Of a stretch of 64,000 bases of DNA, positions 55,733 to 64,000 are shown one piece after another. Position 1 is the stretch's first letter; every line of letters starts with the position of its first letter. The notes under the pieces are model-generated. The model saw only the letters and a program-made list of their open reading frames with translations, searched no databases and had not been told where the DNA came from. The stretch comes from Larus michahellis (taxonomy: Eukaryota > Chordata > Aves > Charadriiformes > Laridae), in the NCBI RefSeq assembly GCF_964199755.1, contig NC_133901.1:47337418-47401417 (forward strand), given 5' to 3'. A program made the position numbers and the translations under genes.

Positions 55733-56220
55733 TGGATGACAGGACACATAGGTATGTGTGTGGCTGTGAAAAGGGTGCTCCTTGAGCACCGACCCGGACA
55801 CGCAGAGCAAATGACCATCAGGACCAGGTTCTGAGCCCAGGTCCCAAGGTGTGTGATCCTGTCACCACAACACTTTGTGGCCCAGGTGGCTTTCTAGCCA
55901 TGGGTGGTAATGAAAGACGTGGGAGGGGGTAGCCGCCATGGCAGCGCGCTCTGGGGTTGCATGCGGCAGCTGTGGCATGCAGTATCTTTTCAACCTGACT
56001 TTTTTTCTGCATCTAGAAATCCTCTGCTTTATTCCCTCTTACAACAGCCTCCTGGGAACAGGCTGCTTCAGGTGCACTATGTAACTGACGATCAGTTTTC
56101 CTCCGGGATACAGTAAAGCAGTATTTTCTCACTTGTCTATACCTTTGTATTATTGTCTAATGCTTTCTCTATTCAGAGGCCTCTATTAATCCCTTCTTGA
56201 AAAAGGAAGCCCTCTCTTGA

Positions 56221-56246
56221 AGGAACAGACTGGAGGAACAGACTGG
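56221..56246 (+). repeat. 13-bp tandem duplication
   Basis: AGGAACAGACTGG occurs twice exactly. Confidence 0.95.
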
Positions 56247-56619
56247 AAAGAGACACCATGAAAAACTCACCAAGTTAGACAAATGTTGGTGTTATTGCGC
56301 AAAAAAGTGGAGGTGAGAGGGTTAGAGAGCCCCATAAGAAGCTTTGAGAACTCATAAAATCTCGTTACTGTCACTTAAGTAAACAAAAATAAACAAACCC
56401 ATGGCAGACGCAGAAACAGGAACTACTACTAGTAGAGGTTAAGGGATTACTATTTCATAATGGTGGCTCTGTGCATGTGTAGTGACTAGATCAGATGGGG
56501 AAATGTCACGCACACATAGGCTGTTGTATTTCACCCTTGGAAAGACGACAAGAGGATCTGCATAATACTTTGTGCAGACAACGGGGTAAGCAGATCATGT
56601 GCCAAATGGAGATTTTCAG

Positions 56620-56705
56620 TTATATATATATAAATAAATATATAAATACATATATATAAAAATTCCTCTGCTTTTCCGTGGGAACCTGGAAAAAAAAAAA
56701 AAAAA
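56620..56705 (+). repeat. TA-rich simple repeat and A16 at the edge of the CpG island
   Basis: Alternating TA with AAATA interruptions (56620-56660) is followed by A16 at 56690-56705, just before the GC-rich island. It marks the sharp compositional boundary of the promoter. Confidence 0.85.
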
Positions 56706-57125
56706 GAAGCAGGAGACAACTGTCCAGATTTTCTGGCTGGATTTCCTCCCCCCCGCCCCGTAGTGTGTTGCATTAAATTGCCATTTCTATTTCCAAGGGT
56801 TAATTTCAGGAATGTTCTTGGGATGCGCAGCAATTCACGGCGCGTTTGCAGCATTTCCCCGTGTCGATTAACGCCAAACCAAGACCGCCTTCAGCCCCAA
56901 GACACCCCCCCACGCACACACACGGTTCCCCCTTTATTTATTCCACGCTCCCTCACCGCCTTTCCAACCCAGCATCCATCCCCCCCCTCCGGCCCCCCCG
57001 CATCCCCGGGCACCTGCTGCTGCAACTCAACTGCCTCCGGCGAGCCCCGAGCGCCCCCCCAACCCCGCTCTCTCTGCCCCCCACCTCCAAGCCACAGCCC
57101 CACGGCGGGGGGTCCGCGCTCGGCG

Positions 57126-57206
57126 GCGGGGGAGGGATGGGGAAGATGGGGACCGGGGAGGGAGGGAAGGTGGGGGGGGACGGGGACCGGCGGGGCTGCG
57201 GGGGCC
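57126..57206 (+). promoter_or_regulatory. G-run cluster in the promoter CpG island
   Basis: About 80 bases carry more than ten runs of three or more G on the + strand, broken by short A/AT/AC spacers, including a G8 near 57172. Several overlapping quadruplexes are possible. The complementary C-rich strand could bind C-tract proteins. Confidence 0.45.
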
Positions 57207-57491
57207 GGGGCCGTGACAGCGCCGTGCGTTAGCCGCTGCGTCATGACATCCGCCACACCGGCCCCGCGCAGGGAGGGGGGGCCGCTGCCGCCCGCCCCCG
57301 CCCCACCGCGGCTGCGGAGAGCCCTGCGCGGCGGCGGCGATGGACCCGCCCGGGCCGGCGGGACTTGTTGGACCGGCAGCTCCCCGACGCGGCCCGGCAC
57401 CGCCTCGCCGACACCTGTGAAGCGCCTCGGCACCCCCCCGCTCTTCCCCACCACCACCACCCCCGCTCCACCGCTTCCTCCCACCTCGCCG

Positions 57492-57505
57492 CCCCCCCCC
57501 CCCCC
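57492..57505 (+). repeat. C14 tract in the CpG island
   Basis: Fourteen consecutive C followed by TCCCC, within a C-rich region of the promoter island. Confidence 0.9.
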
Positions 57506-58138
57506 TCCCCGGAGCGGTCGCTCGGTGCTCGGGCGGCCCCGCTGAGCGGGACCCAGCGGCGGCGGGGCCGGGAGCGCGGCTGCCCATGGGGGGCCGGGAG
57601 CCCGCCTGAGTCGGCGCCCCCCACCCCCGGCGGCAGCGCGGCGTCCCGGGCCGGCCCGGGACCCTCTTCCCTCCCTCCCCGCGGGGCCCTTCATGCGGCC
57701 CGCTGAGGGCCGCAGCTGCGGGGCCGTGGCGTCCCCCGGCGGCAGATAGGGAGGGGCGGGCAGGCGGCGGCGGCGCTACGCGTGTGGGAGCAACAGCCTG
57801 AGCGACAGCCCCGGCCCTGGAGGGAGCTCCTGAAGGATGGGCGAGGAGGCGGCGGCAGCGCACGCCCAGCCGGGCCAGCGGAGGATGAATTAGGAGCCAC
57901 AGGAGGCTGCTGTCGGCACCGAGGGGGGAAGAGGAGAGGAAGGGGCTGGACTTGGAAGAGGAGGAGGAGGAGGAGGGTGCGCGGGGGGACTGAATATTGC
58001 TAATAACAAGTTAAAAGACTAATAACAATAATAACAGACCACCTCCGGGAAAGATCCGCGGCGGCGGCTGAGGGATCCCCGCGGCGGCCAGCGGGGTTGC
58101 AGCGCTGGGTATCTTGGAGAGACGCTCCGAGGCATCAG

Positions 58139-58157
58139 TTTGTGGTGGTGGTGGTGG
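58139..58157 (+). repeat. GGT trinucleotide repeat in the leader
   Basis: About five GGT/GTG units precede the ATG at 58158. A similar GGT run of about six units occurs just inside intron 1 at about 58961-58980. Confidence 0.7.
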
Positions 58158-58256
58158 ATGATTTTTTTTGGGGGTGGGCGGGGTGGGGGCTGTGTATGCG
58201 GGAGAAGGAAGGGGTGGGAATCTGAGGAGGAGACTACCTTTTTATTATCATTTTAA
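58158..58256 (+). other. possible second upstream ORF (32 codons) in the leader
   Basis: ATG at 58158 opens a 32-codon frame ending at TAA 58254-58256 and running through the G-quadruplex motif. A further ATG at 58196 gives only 9 codons (TGA at 58223-58225), in a weak context with T at -3. Both matter only if transcription starts upstream of them and this part of the leader is not spliced out. Confidence 0.3.
58170..58189 (+). promoter_or_regulatory. G-quadruplex motif with single-base loops in the leader
   Basis: Four G runs of 5, 3, 4 and 5 are separated by single bases T, C and T, one of the most stable G-quadruplex patterns. It overlaps a GC box (58176-58183). On the + strand it would also be present in the mRNA if the leader covers it. 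Confidence 0.6.
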
Positions 58257-58419
58257 TTTTTTTTTTTTTAATACATTATTTTCGCCGTACGAGGAGGACG
58301 CTCGGAATTCACCGGCCTGTCGGCTCCCGAGAGGGACCCGGGGATTGTGCGGTCGCTTTTCTTCATTTTTTTTTTTTTCTGTTTGTTTGTTTGGTTGGTT
58401 TGGGTTTTTTGATTTGTTT

Positions 58420-58473
58420 TTTTTTTTTTTTCTTCCTAAATTTTTATTGTTATTGTTTTTTTCCGCTGAGCAG
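58420..58473 (+). other. candidate 3' splice acceptor in the 5' leader
   Basis: A T-rich stretch (TTTTTATTGTTATTG then TTTTTTTCCGCTGAG) ends in CAG at 58471-58473. A branch-point-like CCTAAAT sits about 36-40 bases upstream. This is what a real acceptor looks like, and it would open an exon starting with the CGG repeat just before the uORF. No strong donor (GTAAG or GTGAG) stands out in the GC-rich leader upstream. CTGTGAAG near 57414 is a weak candidate. A 5'-UTR intron is therefore possible but not shown. Confidence 0.3.
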
Positions 58474-58490
58474 CGGCGGCGGCGGCAGCA
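58474..58490 (+). repeat. short CGG trinucleotide tract in the leader
   Basis: Four perfect CGG units followed by CAGCA lie directly before the uORF ATG. Such leader repeats are often variable in length between individuals and species. Confidence 0.6.
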
Positions 58491-58492
58491 AT

Positions 58493-58573
58493 ATGGCTGG
58501 TGATGGGTTTTTTGGGGGGCGCTGGCGGCGGGAGGAGCTCTCGGAAGCCCCTGCGCGCCCGGCTCGCTGTTAG
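58493..58573 (+). CDS. upstream ORF (26 codons) ending 2 bases before the KCNMA1 start
   Basis: ATG at 58493 has A at -3 and G at +4, a strong initiation context. It reads 26 codons starting [13 protein letters not shown] and stops at TAG 58571-58573, leaving only CT before the KCNMA1 ATG at 58576. It is in a different frame from KCNMA1 (offset 83 nt). Known behaviour of such uORFs is to lower main-ORF translation, with leaky scanning or termination-reinitiation allowing some. The very short gap disfavours ordinary forward reinitiation at Met1 and could favour Met30 or Met53. That consequence is inferred. The ORF itself is read directly from the sequence. Confidence 0.6.
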   Translation: MAGDGFFGGRWRREELSEAPARPARC

Positions 58574-58575
58574 CT

Positions 58576-58914
58576 ATGGCAAATGGCAGCGGCGGCGGCT
58601 CCTACCCGGGCGGCAGCGGCGGCGGCGGCTCCTACCCGGGCGGCAGCGGCGGCGGCATTAGAATGAGTAACAATATCAACGCCAACAATCTCAACACAGA
58701 CTCGTCCTCCTCCCCCGTCAATGTGCCCAAGATGGATGCGCTCATCATCCCGGTGACCATGGAGGTGCCCTGCGATAACCGCGGACAGCGCATGTGGTGG
58801 GCTTTCCTCGCCTCATCCATGGTCACTTTCTTTGGGGGACTGTTTATCATCCTGCTGTGGAGGACCCTCAAGTACCTGTGGACTGTCTGCTGCCACTGCG
58901 GGGTCAAAAACAAG
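58576..58914 (+). CDS. KCNMA1: KCNMA1 (BK/Slo1 channel alpha subunit), first coding exon, partial
   Basis: This exon encodes the N terminus of the large-conductance Ca2+- and voltage-gated K+ channel pore subunit, a plasma-membrane protein. The 113 codons comprise a Gly/Ser-rich extracellular N terminus (1-29), a second Met at 30 starting MSNNINAN, a third Met at 53 starting [15 protein letters not shown], the BK-specific S0 membrane helix (about 74-95, [20 protein letters not shown]) and the start of the S0-S1 loop with Cys105, Cys106 and Cys108. Counted from Met53 these are C53, C54 and C56, the known palmitoylation cluster of BK channels. The MDALIIP-to-CCHCG segment is nearly invariant in vertebrate Slo1, so identity is clear. 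The ATG at 58576 has G at -3 and G at +4. The frame has a TGA at 58501-58503 and no ATG between, so this is its first start. The exon ends in phase 0 at a GT donor. The S1-S6 and RCK domains are outside the window. Confidence 0.97.
58588..58644 (+). repeat. KCNMA1: in-frame tandem repeat in the KCNMA1 N terminus
   Basis: Residues 5-13 (SGGGSYPGG) are repeated at 14-23 as [10 protein letters not shown], with a third partial unit SGGG at 24-27. At DNA level this is a 27-bp unit followed by a 30-bp copy with one extra GGC. The mammalian protein has poly-Gly and poly-Ser here, from my knowledge of the family. The repeat lies before Met30, so shorter isoforms lack it. Confidence 0.85.
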
Positions 58915-58920
58915 GTAACC
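58915..58920 (+). other. KCNMA1: 5' splice donor of KCNMA1 exon 1
   Basis: AAG|GTAACC follows codon 113. The known protein continues after this Lys with an EAQK-type sequence that is absent here. The frame instead runs into a Pro-rich, then GGT-repeat sequence and stops at 58990-58992. The donor is usable, but weaker than GTAAGT at +5 and +6. Confidence 0.9.
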
Positions 58921-61493
58921 CCCCCTCCCCTTCCCCTCCTGGTGCCGGTGATGGTTTGGTGCGGTGGTGGTGGTGGTGGTGAGGAGGAGTAGTAGGAGCC
59001 CAGCCTCATAGACCAGGACACCTGGGCAAGGTGGCACTGGAGGAGATGCCGTAGGGCTGTTGTTGGATGGCAGTGAGCTGTCTGCTGTTGCGGTAGGGTT
59101 GCCACGGGCTGTCGGGAGCCGCAAAGTGGGGAGCGTGTCCAGAGGGCTGAGGTGTTGGGTGCTGCCCTGAGATGTGCCCCGCTGTCCCCCCTCTCTCCAT
59201 CCCACCCACACTTTCATCTGGTGGCATAAAAGTTACACCTGGTGTCGGCTTGCCCTTTCAGCAAGGCACACGCTGGCATGGTGGAATGGTGTGGTTCTGA
59301 AGTTGATATGCACCCCCAGGACCACATATGATGGCAGGGTGGGAGTGTTTATTTACCAATCTGAACTCTTAGTTCTCTTGTGGAATGAGAAACTTTGGCA
59401 AAATTAAAAAGGTAAACTTCTCACTCAAATAAATCTTTTTAAAGCTAGTTTCACTCCCTGAGAATCTTGGACGCTTCTATTTGATAAATCAAATGTAGAT
59501 ATCAAAAAGTATTTGGTGCATTCATAAGTAATACACTAGATCAATATTCTTTTAATCTAGGTACGAAATCTTTGATGCGACCTCCCTGCCCCTTTGATTT
59601 TTGCATATTACCGGTTGGAAGAAAGCGTAATACGTGAAGTAAGGTCCGCTCCTGGTTTGGAGAGTCTCTTTCAAACCAAAGCCAAGAACTTCCTCAGGTC
59701 CAGACTCTCATTTTTGTTTAAGACAAATGGGATAGTAAGTGTTAAGACTCTGTATTTGTGAAAGTGGATTTTGACAGACCCCAAAATAGAGCAGCAGCTG
59801 GAGTTTCTCCCCTTCCCTTTTCACATTTTTTGGATTACAAATGGAATAATATCTGCTTCAGTTATTCCTGGCACACAGACACCCACAAAAACACACACAC
59901 CTTTTAATATATGGTTGCTAGGTTGCTGGCTTGCTTTGACGTACAGTGAGCTGTCTTCCCCCTTCTCCCATCCCCTCCCCCCTAAACACACTTGATACAG
60001 CGCATAACCCAGCTGTACAAAGGATCTAACACTTGGGGGAAACCAGAAACAAAGTCAGAGTGTGAGAAGTTACGGGACTTGTTTGTTTGGGTTGAGCGAG
60101 GTGGGCATCCAGTTCGGACTGCCGAAATGAACCTCTACATTCCAGTTGGAAGTAGAACAGTTAAAGTGAACTTGGCCTATCTACGAAAGAAGGGATTGCT
60201 AGAGATGAGGAATAAATAAAAGCTTTTAACTCAGCCTTAAGCTTTAGGAAACCTACCAGGCAATATCACTTTTCTATAGGCATTTTTTATTTCGTTCAGA
60301 ACCAAACCTGAACTTTCTTAGAGAGGTCTTAGACAGGTATGATGACAAAGCTCAAATGAATTTGTGATAATAAATGTGTCTTGTAAAATACCATTTCCTA
60401 CAAAAGTAAAAGGTGATTTTCAAGAATGGGTGGGTAGCTAAGACTTACCATCGGTTTCTTCTATGTGTATTTACTATTTTCCTGTCCACATGATGAGACA
60501 AATCTGTGAGGGCTATTTGGGATCTTGATGAAAAAGGATATCCTACAGGTTATCACCTCATGCTTCTTTCCTTGAGAGAATGAAAAGCTAGAGACTTGTA
60601 CACAGACTTACGCATAGTGTCTTGGTGGGTATTGTTGGTTTCATAGCCTGTTGTTGGGACATAGTCAGTTAAAGCAGATCATTCATTTCATAACCAGTAC
60701 AGAGAGGCATATCCAAATTGTCTTTAAAATCTCTTAGGCTAAATGTATCAGTTGGATAATTAACAGGTATCATTGAGGGGTTCCAACACTTCAGTCTGAA
60801 CGACTGGCCGTGCTGCGGCTATGCCAGTTGTAAGATTTGAATTTATTTCATGTTTGAGACCTGAAGTAGCTACATGCCCATGAATATCATTCCCTGGGGC
60901 GGGAGGATGAAGGACTGTGCAGGTAGGGGGAGATATACATCTCTTTTTAGATTGTATTTGTTCCACTTGTAAGGGGTTTCAAGTCTCTGGTGAAGAAGAA
61001 CTTTCAAGGGCTGATTCGGCTGCATTCCTTACATGCTAAAATGGGGAATTGGAGGGAGTTCTGTGTGTGTAAGGAGTAACTAGTTATTGCAAAACACTTT
61101 TCTAGCGTTTAGGGTATAAAGGCTAATTGAAGTAACAACTGGAAATGTCTTAAACTTTGCTGTTATCAAACGCGTGCTTTGTGCTGCATAGTAACTTGGG
61201 AAAGGCTGCAGAGGCGGCAGGTGAAAAATGTAAATGCATATATATGCTACGTTGACTGTATTGGACCTGCTAGCAAAAGCAATTTTAGGAGAAGTAGCTC
61301 CTCCTACTGCGGGACTGAAGAAGTTTTCTGCATGTTGGGACCCTCCCTTCCCTGTGCTGCCTCTCCTGCTGCCCCGCAGGTTGTAGCGGAGTTGGGTTAT
61401 CCAACATCGTCTCGCCATCCACATAAAGAGCGGTTCCAGCGAGTGAGCTAGAAGAAATCTTTCTCATGTCTGCTTTCTGTGCCTTCTTATTGA

Positions 61494-61519
61494 ATAATTC
61501 ACAGATATCTGTGAATTAT
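61494..61519. repeat. perfect 26-bp palindrome in KCNMA1 intron 1
   Basis: The left arm ATAATTCACAGAT (61494-61506) is followed immediately by its exact reverse complement (61507-61519) with no spacer. All 13 base pairs match and the match breaks at the next position. It could form a cruciform or hairpin, or bind a dimeric factor. Confidence 0.9.
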
Positions 61520-61809
61520 ACATGTATGTGAACAATTCAGAGTTACTCTGCTAACACCCGTGCCCAGGAACTGCAAAAAGTTTCATTTTTTTTTCCTGCT
61601 ATATTCTAAGTGCAACATTGTATTCCTCAGATTTGTCAGGGACTCAAAACTTTATTTTGGGGTGTAACACTTCTTAATGGCTGCATAGAATGATTTAGAA
61701 TGTGGTTTGGTCTTTGTTGTTCCCCCCCACCCCCAACTCATTGAATTTAAGGTTGGAATTTAAAACCATGATACAAGTTTAACACTTTGTGGTACGAAAT
61801 TTCACTGCA

Positions 61810-61810
<1 letters not shown>

Positions 61811-61840
<30 letters not shown>

Positions 61841-61850
61841 TTTTTTTTTT
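61811..61850 (+). repeat. GTTTT pentanucleotide repeat and poly-T
   Basis: T7 is followed by four GTTTT-type units and then T17, within intron 1. It is a simple repeat that may derive from an old poly-A/T tail. Confidence 0.85.
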
Positions 61851-62969
61851 CCCTTGGAGATAAGAAAGTCAAGATACTATAAGTCAAGAATATGACAGCC
61901 TCTGGTAACAGAATGATAAATGTTGCCCCTTAAAATTCCATATCCAATTTATGACATTGTATACGAATAGAACATTAATATCACGTATTTAAAAAGATTG
62001 CTGAAGTTTTAGGATTTTTATGCTCCATGCTTTCTTTGTGAGATGACATTTTTTTAAAATCCGCCAAAAGAAAAATGTAAGTCTTGACCTGTGTTGCCAG
62101 TGTTTCATGTAATGTGAGTCATTACAATTGAAGCCCTTCTATTCCTTTATTTAATACAGTATATAATTTTAGATGTAATTCTTCCAAAATTAGCTCCAGT
62201 CATATTATAGAGACTTAACAAATGCTGTTTTTCTCCTCACTGTTTACATCTACATTTAAAGGAGTGCTTAGCTTTTGTTAAAGAAGTTGCCTTCTCTTTG
62301 CTCCTTCTCTGTCCCTTGACCAACTCGTTCCTGTTTGTATATGAAAAGCAGAACGGGAGATTGAAATTCGGTGGGCTGGACTCTGACACCATTAGTTGCT
62401 CTCGTTTCTGAAAATAACAGAAAAATAAAATAAATATGCATGGTGAAGTACACAGTACACATAGTGGTTAAATATGCGTTATACAATATGCAGTTCTTTT
62501 GATTATATGGACCTGCTACTGCATTTTCTACTGACATTATCTATGTTTTGGATTTGAACAAACACTTAAGCAAGAATAAGGAGCAGTAGTGGAAAGGGAG
62601 AGCAGGTTTGGGGCGCAGCCAACACTTGAAGCTGGCCAGTGCAGAATGAAGTGAAATTTGTACCTTTTTGAAGAGTGTGATACTCACTGCTCCTCGTCTC
62701 CCCAAAGAGTGGTACCTTGTGCCTTCAGGGCACTTGCAGGTAGAATGTATCGTTATTGCTGTGGTCCTGTTGGAATGATTTCAGTGTTATAGAGAGCTTC
62801 CTCCCCCAAAACCCTGGACTCATATACATATAAAATGAAATTACGTTATGATTATAGATGGAAGTTGTTAACCTGAAATGACAAGTCATAATAGTCTTCT
62901 TTAATATTGGTATACATATTTTGGAAGCTTGATGAAGTCTATAGTGGTAGATTTGGCATTCTGCCTCCC

Positions 62970-63497
62970 TGCTCCACTCTGGTGAGACCCCACTTGGAGT
63001 ACTGTGTCCAGCTCTGGAGTCCCCAGCACTGAAAAGACATGGACCTGTTGGAAAGTGTCCAGAGGAGGGCTGCAAAAATGATCAGAGGGATGGAACGCCT
63101 CTCCTATGAAGACACGCTGAAAGAGTTGGGGTTCTTCAGCCCAGAGAGGAGGAGGGTCTGTGCAGACCTTATGGCAGCCTAAAGGGGGCCTACAGGAAAG
63201 ATGGGGACAAACATTTCAGCAGGACCTGTTGTGATACGATGAGGGGTAATGGCTTTAAATTAAAAGAGGGAAGATTTAGACTAGATAGAAGGAAGAAATT
63301 TTTTACAATGAGAGTGGTGAGACACTGGCACATTGCCCAGAGAGGTGGTAGATGCCCCATCCCTGGAAACATTCAAGGTCAGGCTGGACGGGGCTCTGAG
63401 CAACCTGATCTAGTTGAAGATGTCCCTGCTTATTGCAGGGGGTTGAGCTAGATGACCTTCAAAGGTCCCTTCCAACCCAGACTATTCTATGATTCTA
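62970..63497 (+). mobile_element. CR1 LINE fragment, 3' end, + strand (KCNMA1 intron 1)
   Basis: About 530 bases match the known CR1 3' portion. They start near the ORF2 end (CTCTGGTGAGACCCCACTTG, GTACTGTGTCCAGCTCTGG), continue through the CCCAGAGAGGAGG and AGAGGTGGTAGATGCCCCAT segments and finish with CCTTCCAACCCAGACTATTC and TATGATTCTA, the CR1 3' terminal repeat. It is 5' truncated and has stops and indels, so it is inactive. CR1 usually makes no target-site duplication, and none is evident. Confidence 0.93.
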
Positions 63498-64000
63498 ACA
63501 TACCCATTTGTTTTTAATAGAAAAATCAAAATTTTACTGGAAGTACGTTTGCAGAAGTCTTCTTTGGCAAGTTCAGAGTTTTCACCCAGATCTCTGAGGC
63601 CTGAGAAAATCTGTAAGTGGAAAAAATTCAGTTTCCGTAAAAGAAGTGTTTCTACCAAACTGGCTCTCATACAGCTAGGCTTGTTGATTTCCTGGCAATA
63701 CCTGCATAAACCTCCTCTCCAAATAAAATTAAAGAAAGAAACTCAAAGCAAGGCACTATGCATTGAGAAAAGTATGAGAGTAAATTGGAAGGCGCATATG
63801 GACACATAATGCAGGAGATCCCTTCACTTAAATCCATGTGTGGAAACCTCACCTTGACTCTCTCGAAGATGTACCGAGCAGAAGCCTATGAACAACTGGA
63901 AGGCTCAAGGGATTAGCAATGGACTGTAATGAATGCATTTCGCTTGTTAGTCACATGCGCAGCCTGGCTCAAGGCACTGAATCGTTCCCGTCTCATGGCT
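63498..64000 (+). other. KCNMA1: KCNMA1 intron 1 after CR1, to window edge
   Basis: AT-rich sequence with short open frames only. Nothing else is recognised. The intron continues past the window. Confidence 0.7.

Larger units (their letters stand above)
55733..56749. other. sequence between the exon-like block and the CpG island
   Basis: A moderate-GC part (to about 56120) contains the acceptor-like site ending at 56016. It is followed by AT-rich DNA with the 13-bp duplication at 56221 and the TA/A-rich edge of the island. No gene is recognised. Confidence 0.5.
56750..58950 (+). promoter_or_regulatory. KCNMA1: CpG island: KCNMA1 promoter and 5' leader
   Basis: Base composition changes abruptly from AT-rich (with a TA-rich tract and an A16 run at 56620-56705) to very GC- and CpG-rich at about 56750, and stays so through exon 1 except for a T-rich insert at about 58230-58465. 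There is no convincing TATA box. Sp1-type GC boxes occur at 57291-57304 (two overlapping CCCGCCCC), 57753-57760 (GGGGCGGG) and 58176-58183 (GGGCGGGG). A TGCGTCA element (AP-1/CRE-like) lies at 57237-57243. This pattern fits a TATA-less CpG-island promoter with dispersed start sites. The transcription start cannot be placed by eye. The very long open frames on both strands here are a result of GC richness (few TA-containing stops) and are not genes. Confidence 0.85.
58915..62969 (+). other. KCNMA1: KCNMA1 intron 1, first part
   Basis: Begins at the GT donor. The first about 350 bases remain GC-rich with a GGT repeat, then the composition becomes ordinary AT-rich. It contains the palindrome at 61494 and the GTTTT repeat at 61811. 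No further KCNMA1 exon (for example one with the S1 helix) is seen. The 76-codon open frame at 59992-60219 has no recognisable domain. Confidence 0.8.

Noticed and set aside
57027..57863. Long antisense open frame of 278 codons, with others of 267 (56891-57694) and 260 codons (56763-57545, + strand)
   Set aside because: They overlap one another on both strands inside the CpG island, and their products are low-complexity Gly/Pro/Arg/Ala. GC-rich DNA has few stop codons, so length is not evidence of coding.
58632..59105. Antisense open frame of 157 codons over KCNMA1 exon 1
   Set aside because: It is a shadow of the real exon and the GGT repeat, with Pro/Thr/His-rich content and no domain.
59992..60219. 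75-residue open frame in intron 1
   Set aside because: It starts with a non-ATG codon, has no recognisable domain, and does not match known KCNMA1 S0-S1 linker sequence.
61683..61712. ATAGAATGATTTAGAATGTG, resembling a CR1 3' terminus in reverse
   Set aside because: The similarity stops after about 25 bases and no CR1 body follows.

Overview
The window is vertebrate nuclear DNA, almost certainly from a bird. It contains three CR1 LINE fragments with the typical avian 3' end (ATTCTATGATTCTA type) and is otherwise mostly AT-rich and non-coding. The one gene I can name with confidence is the 5' end of KCNMA1, the BK/Slo1 calcium- and voltage-activated potassium channel alpha subunit, on the + strand. 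Only its first coding exon (58576-58914) is present. The remaining exons lie beyond the right edge. There is no bacterial, phage, CRISPR or operon-like content.

Layout. Positions 1-56,750 are the upstream flank: long AT-rich stretches with scattered stops in all frames, homopolymer tracts, a few short tandem duplications, two CR1 pieces (about 33430-33623 on + and 38976-39400 on -) and several degraded MIR-like (CORE-SINE) traces. Within it, 47,800-54,400 is rich in homeodomain/POU-like words and looks like a plausible home for conserved regulatory elements, though I cannot run an alignment. At 55,261-55,732 there is an exon-like block: a good splice acceptor, an ATG in an excellent Kozak context, a signal-peptide-like reading frame and a GTAAGTA donor. 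It is unrecognised and speculative. At about 56,750 base composition switches sharply to GC- and CpG-rich. This TATA-less CpG island (to about 58,950) is the KCNMA1 promoter, 5' leader and exon 1.

The leader has its own structure: a G-quadruplex motif with single-base loops, a T-rich segment ending in an acceptor-like CAG, and a 26-codon upstream ORF whose stop codon ends 2 bases before the KCNMA1 ATG. These could control how much channel is made and which of three in-frame starts (residues 1, 30 and 53) is used. After the donor at 58915 the window is KCNMA1 intron 1. It contains a perfect 26-bp palindrome (61494-61519), a GTTTT repeat and a third CR1 (about 62970-63497, + strand).

I found no new multi-gene system. 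The best leads are the architecture of the KCNMA1 5' leader and the unrecognised exon-like block about 3 kb upstream.
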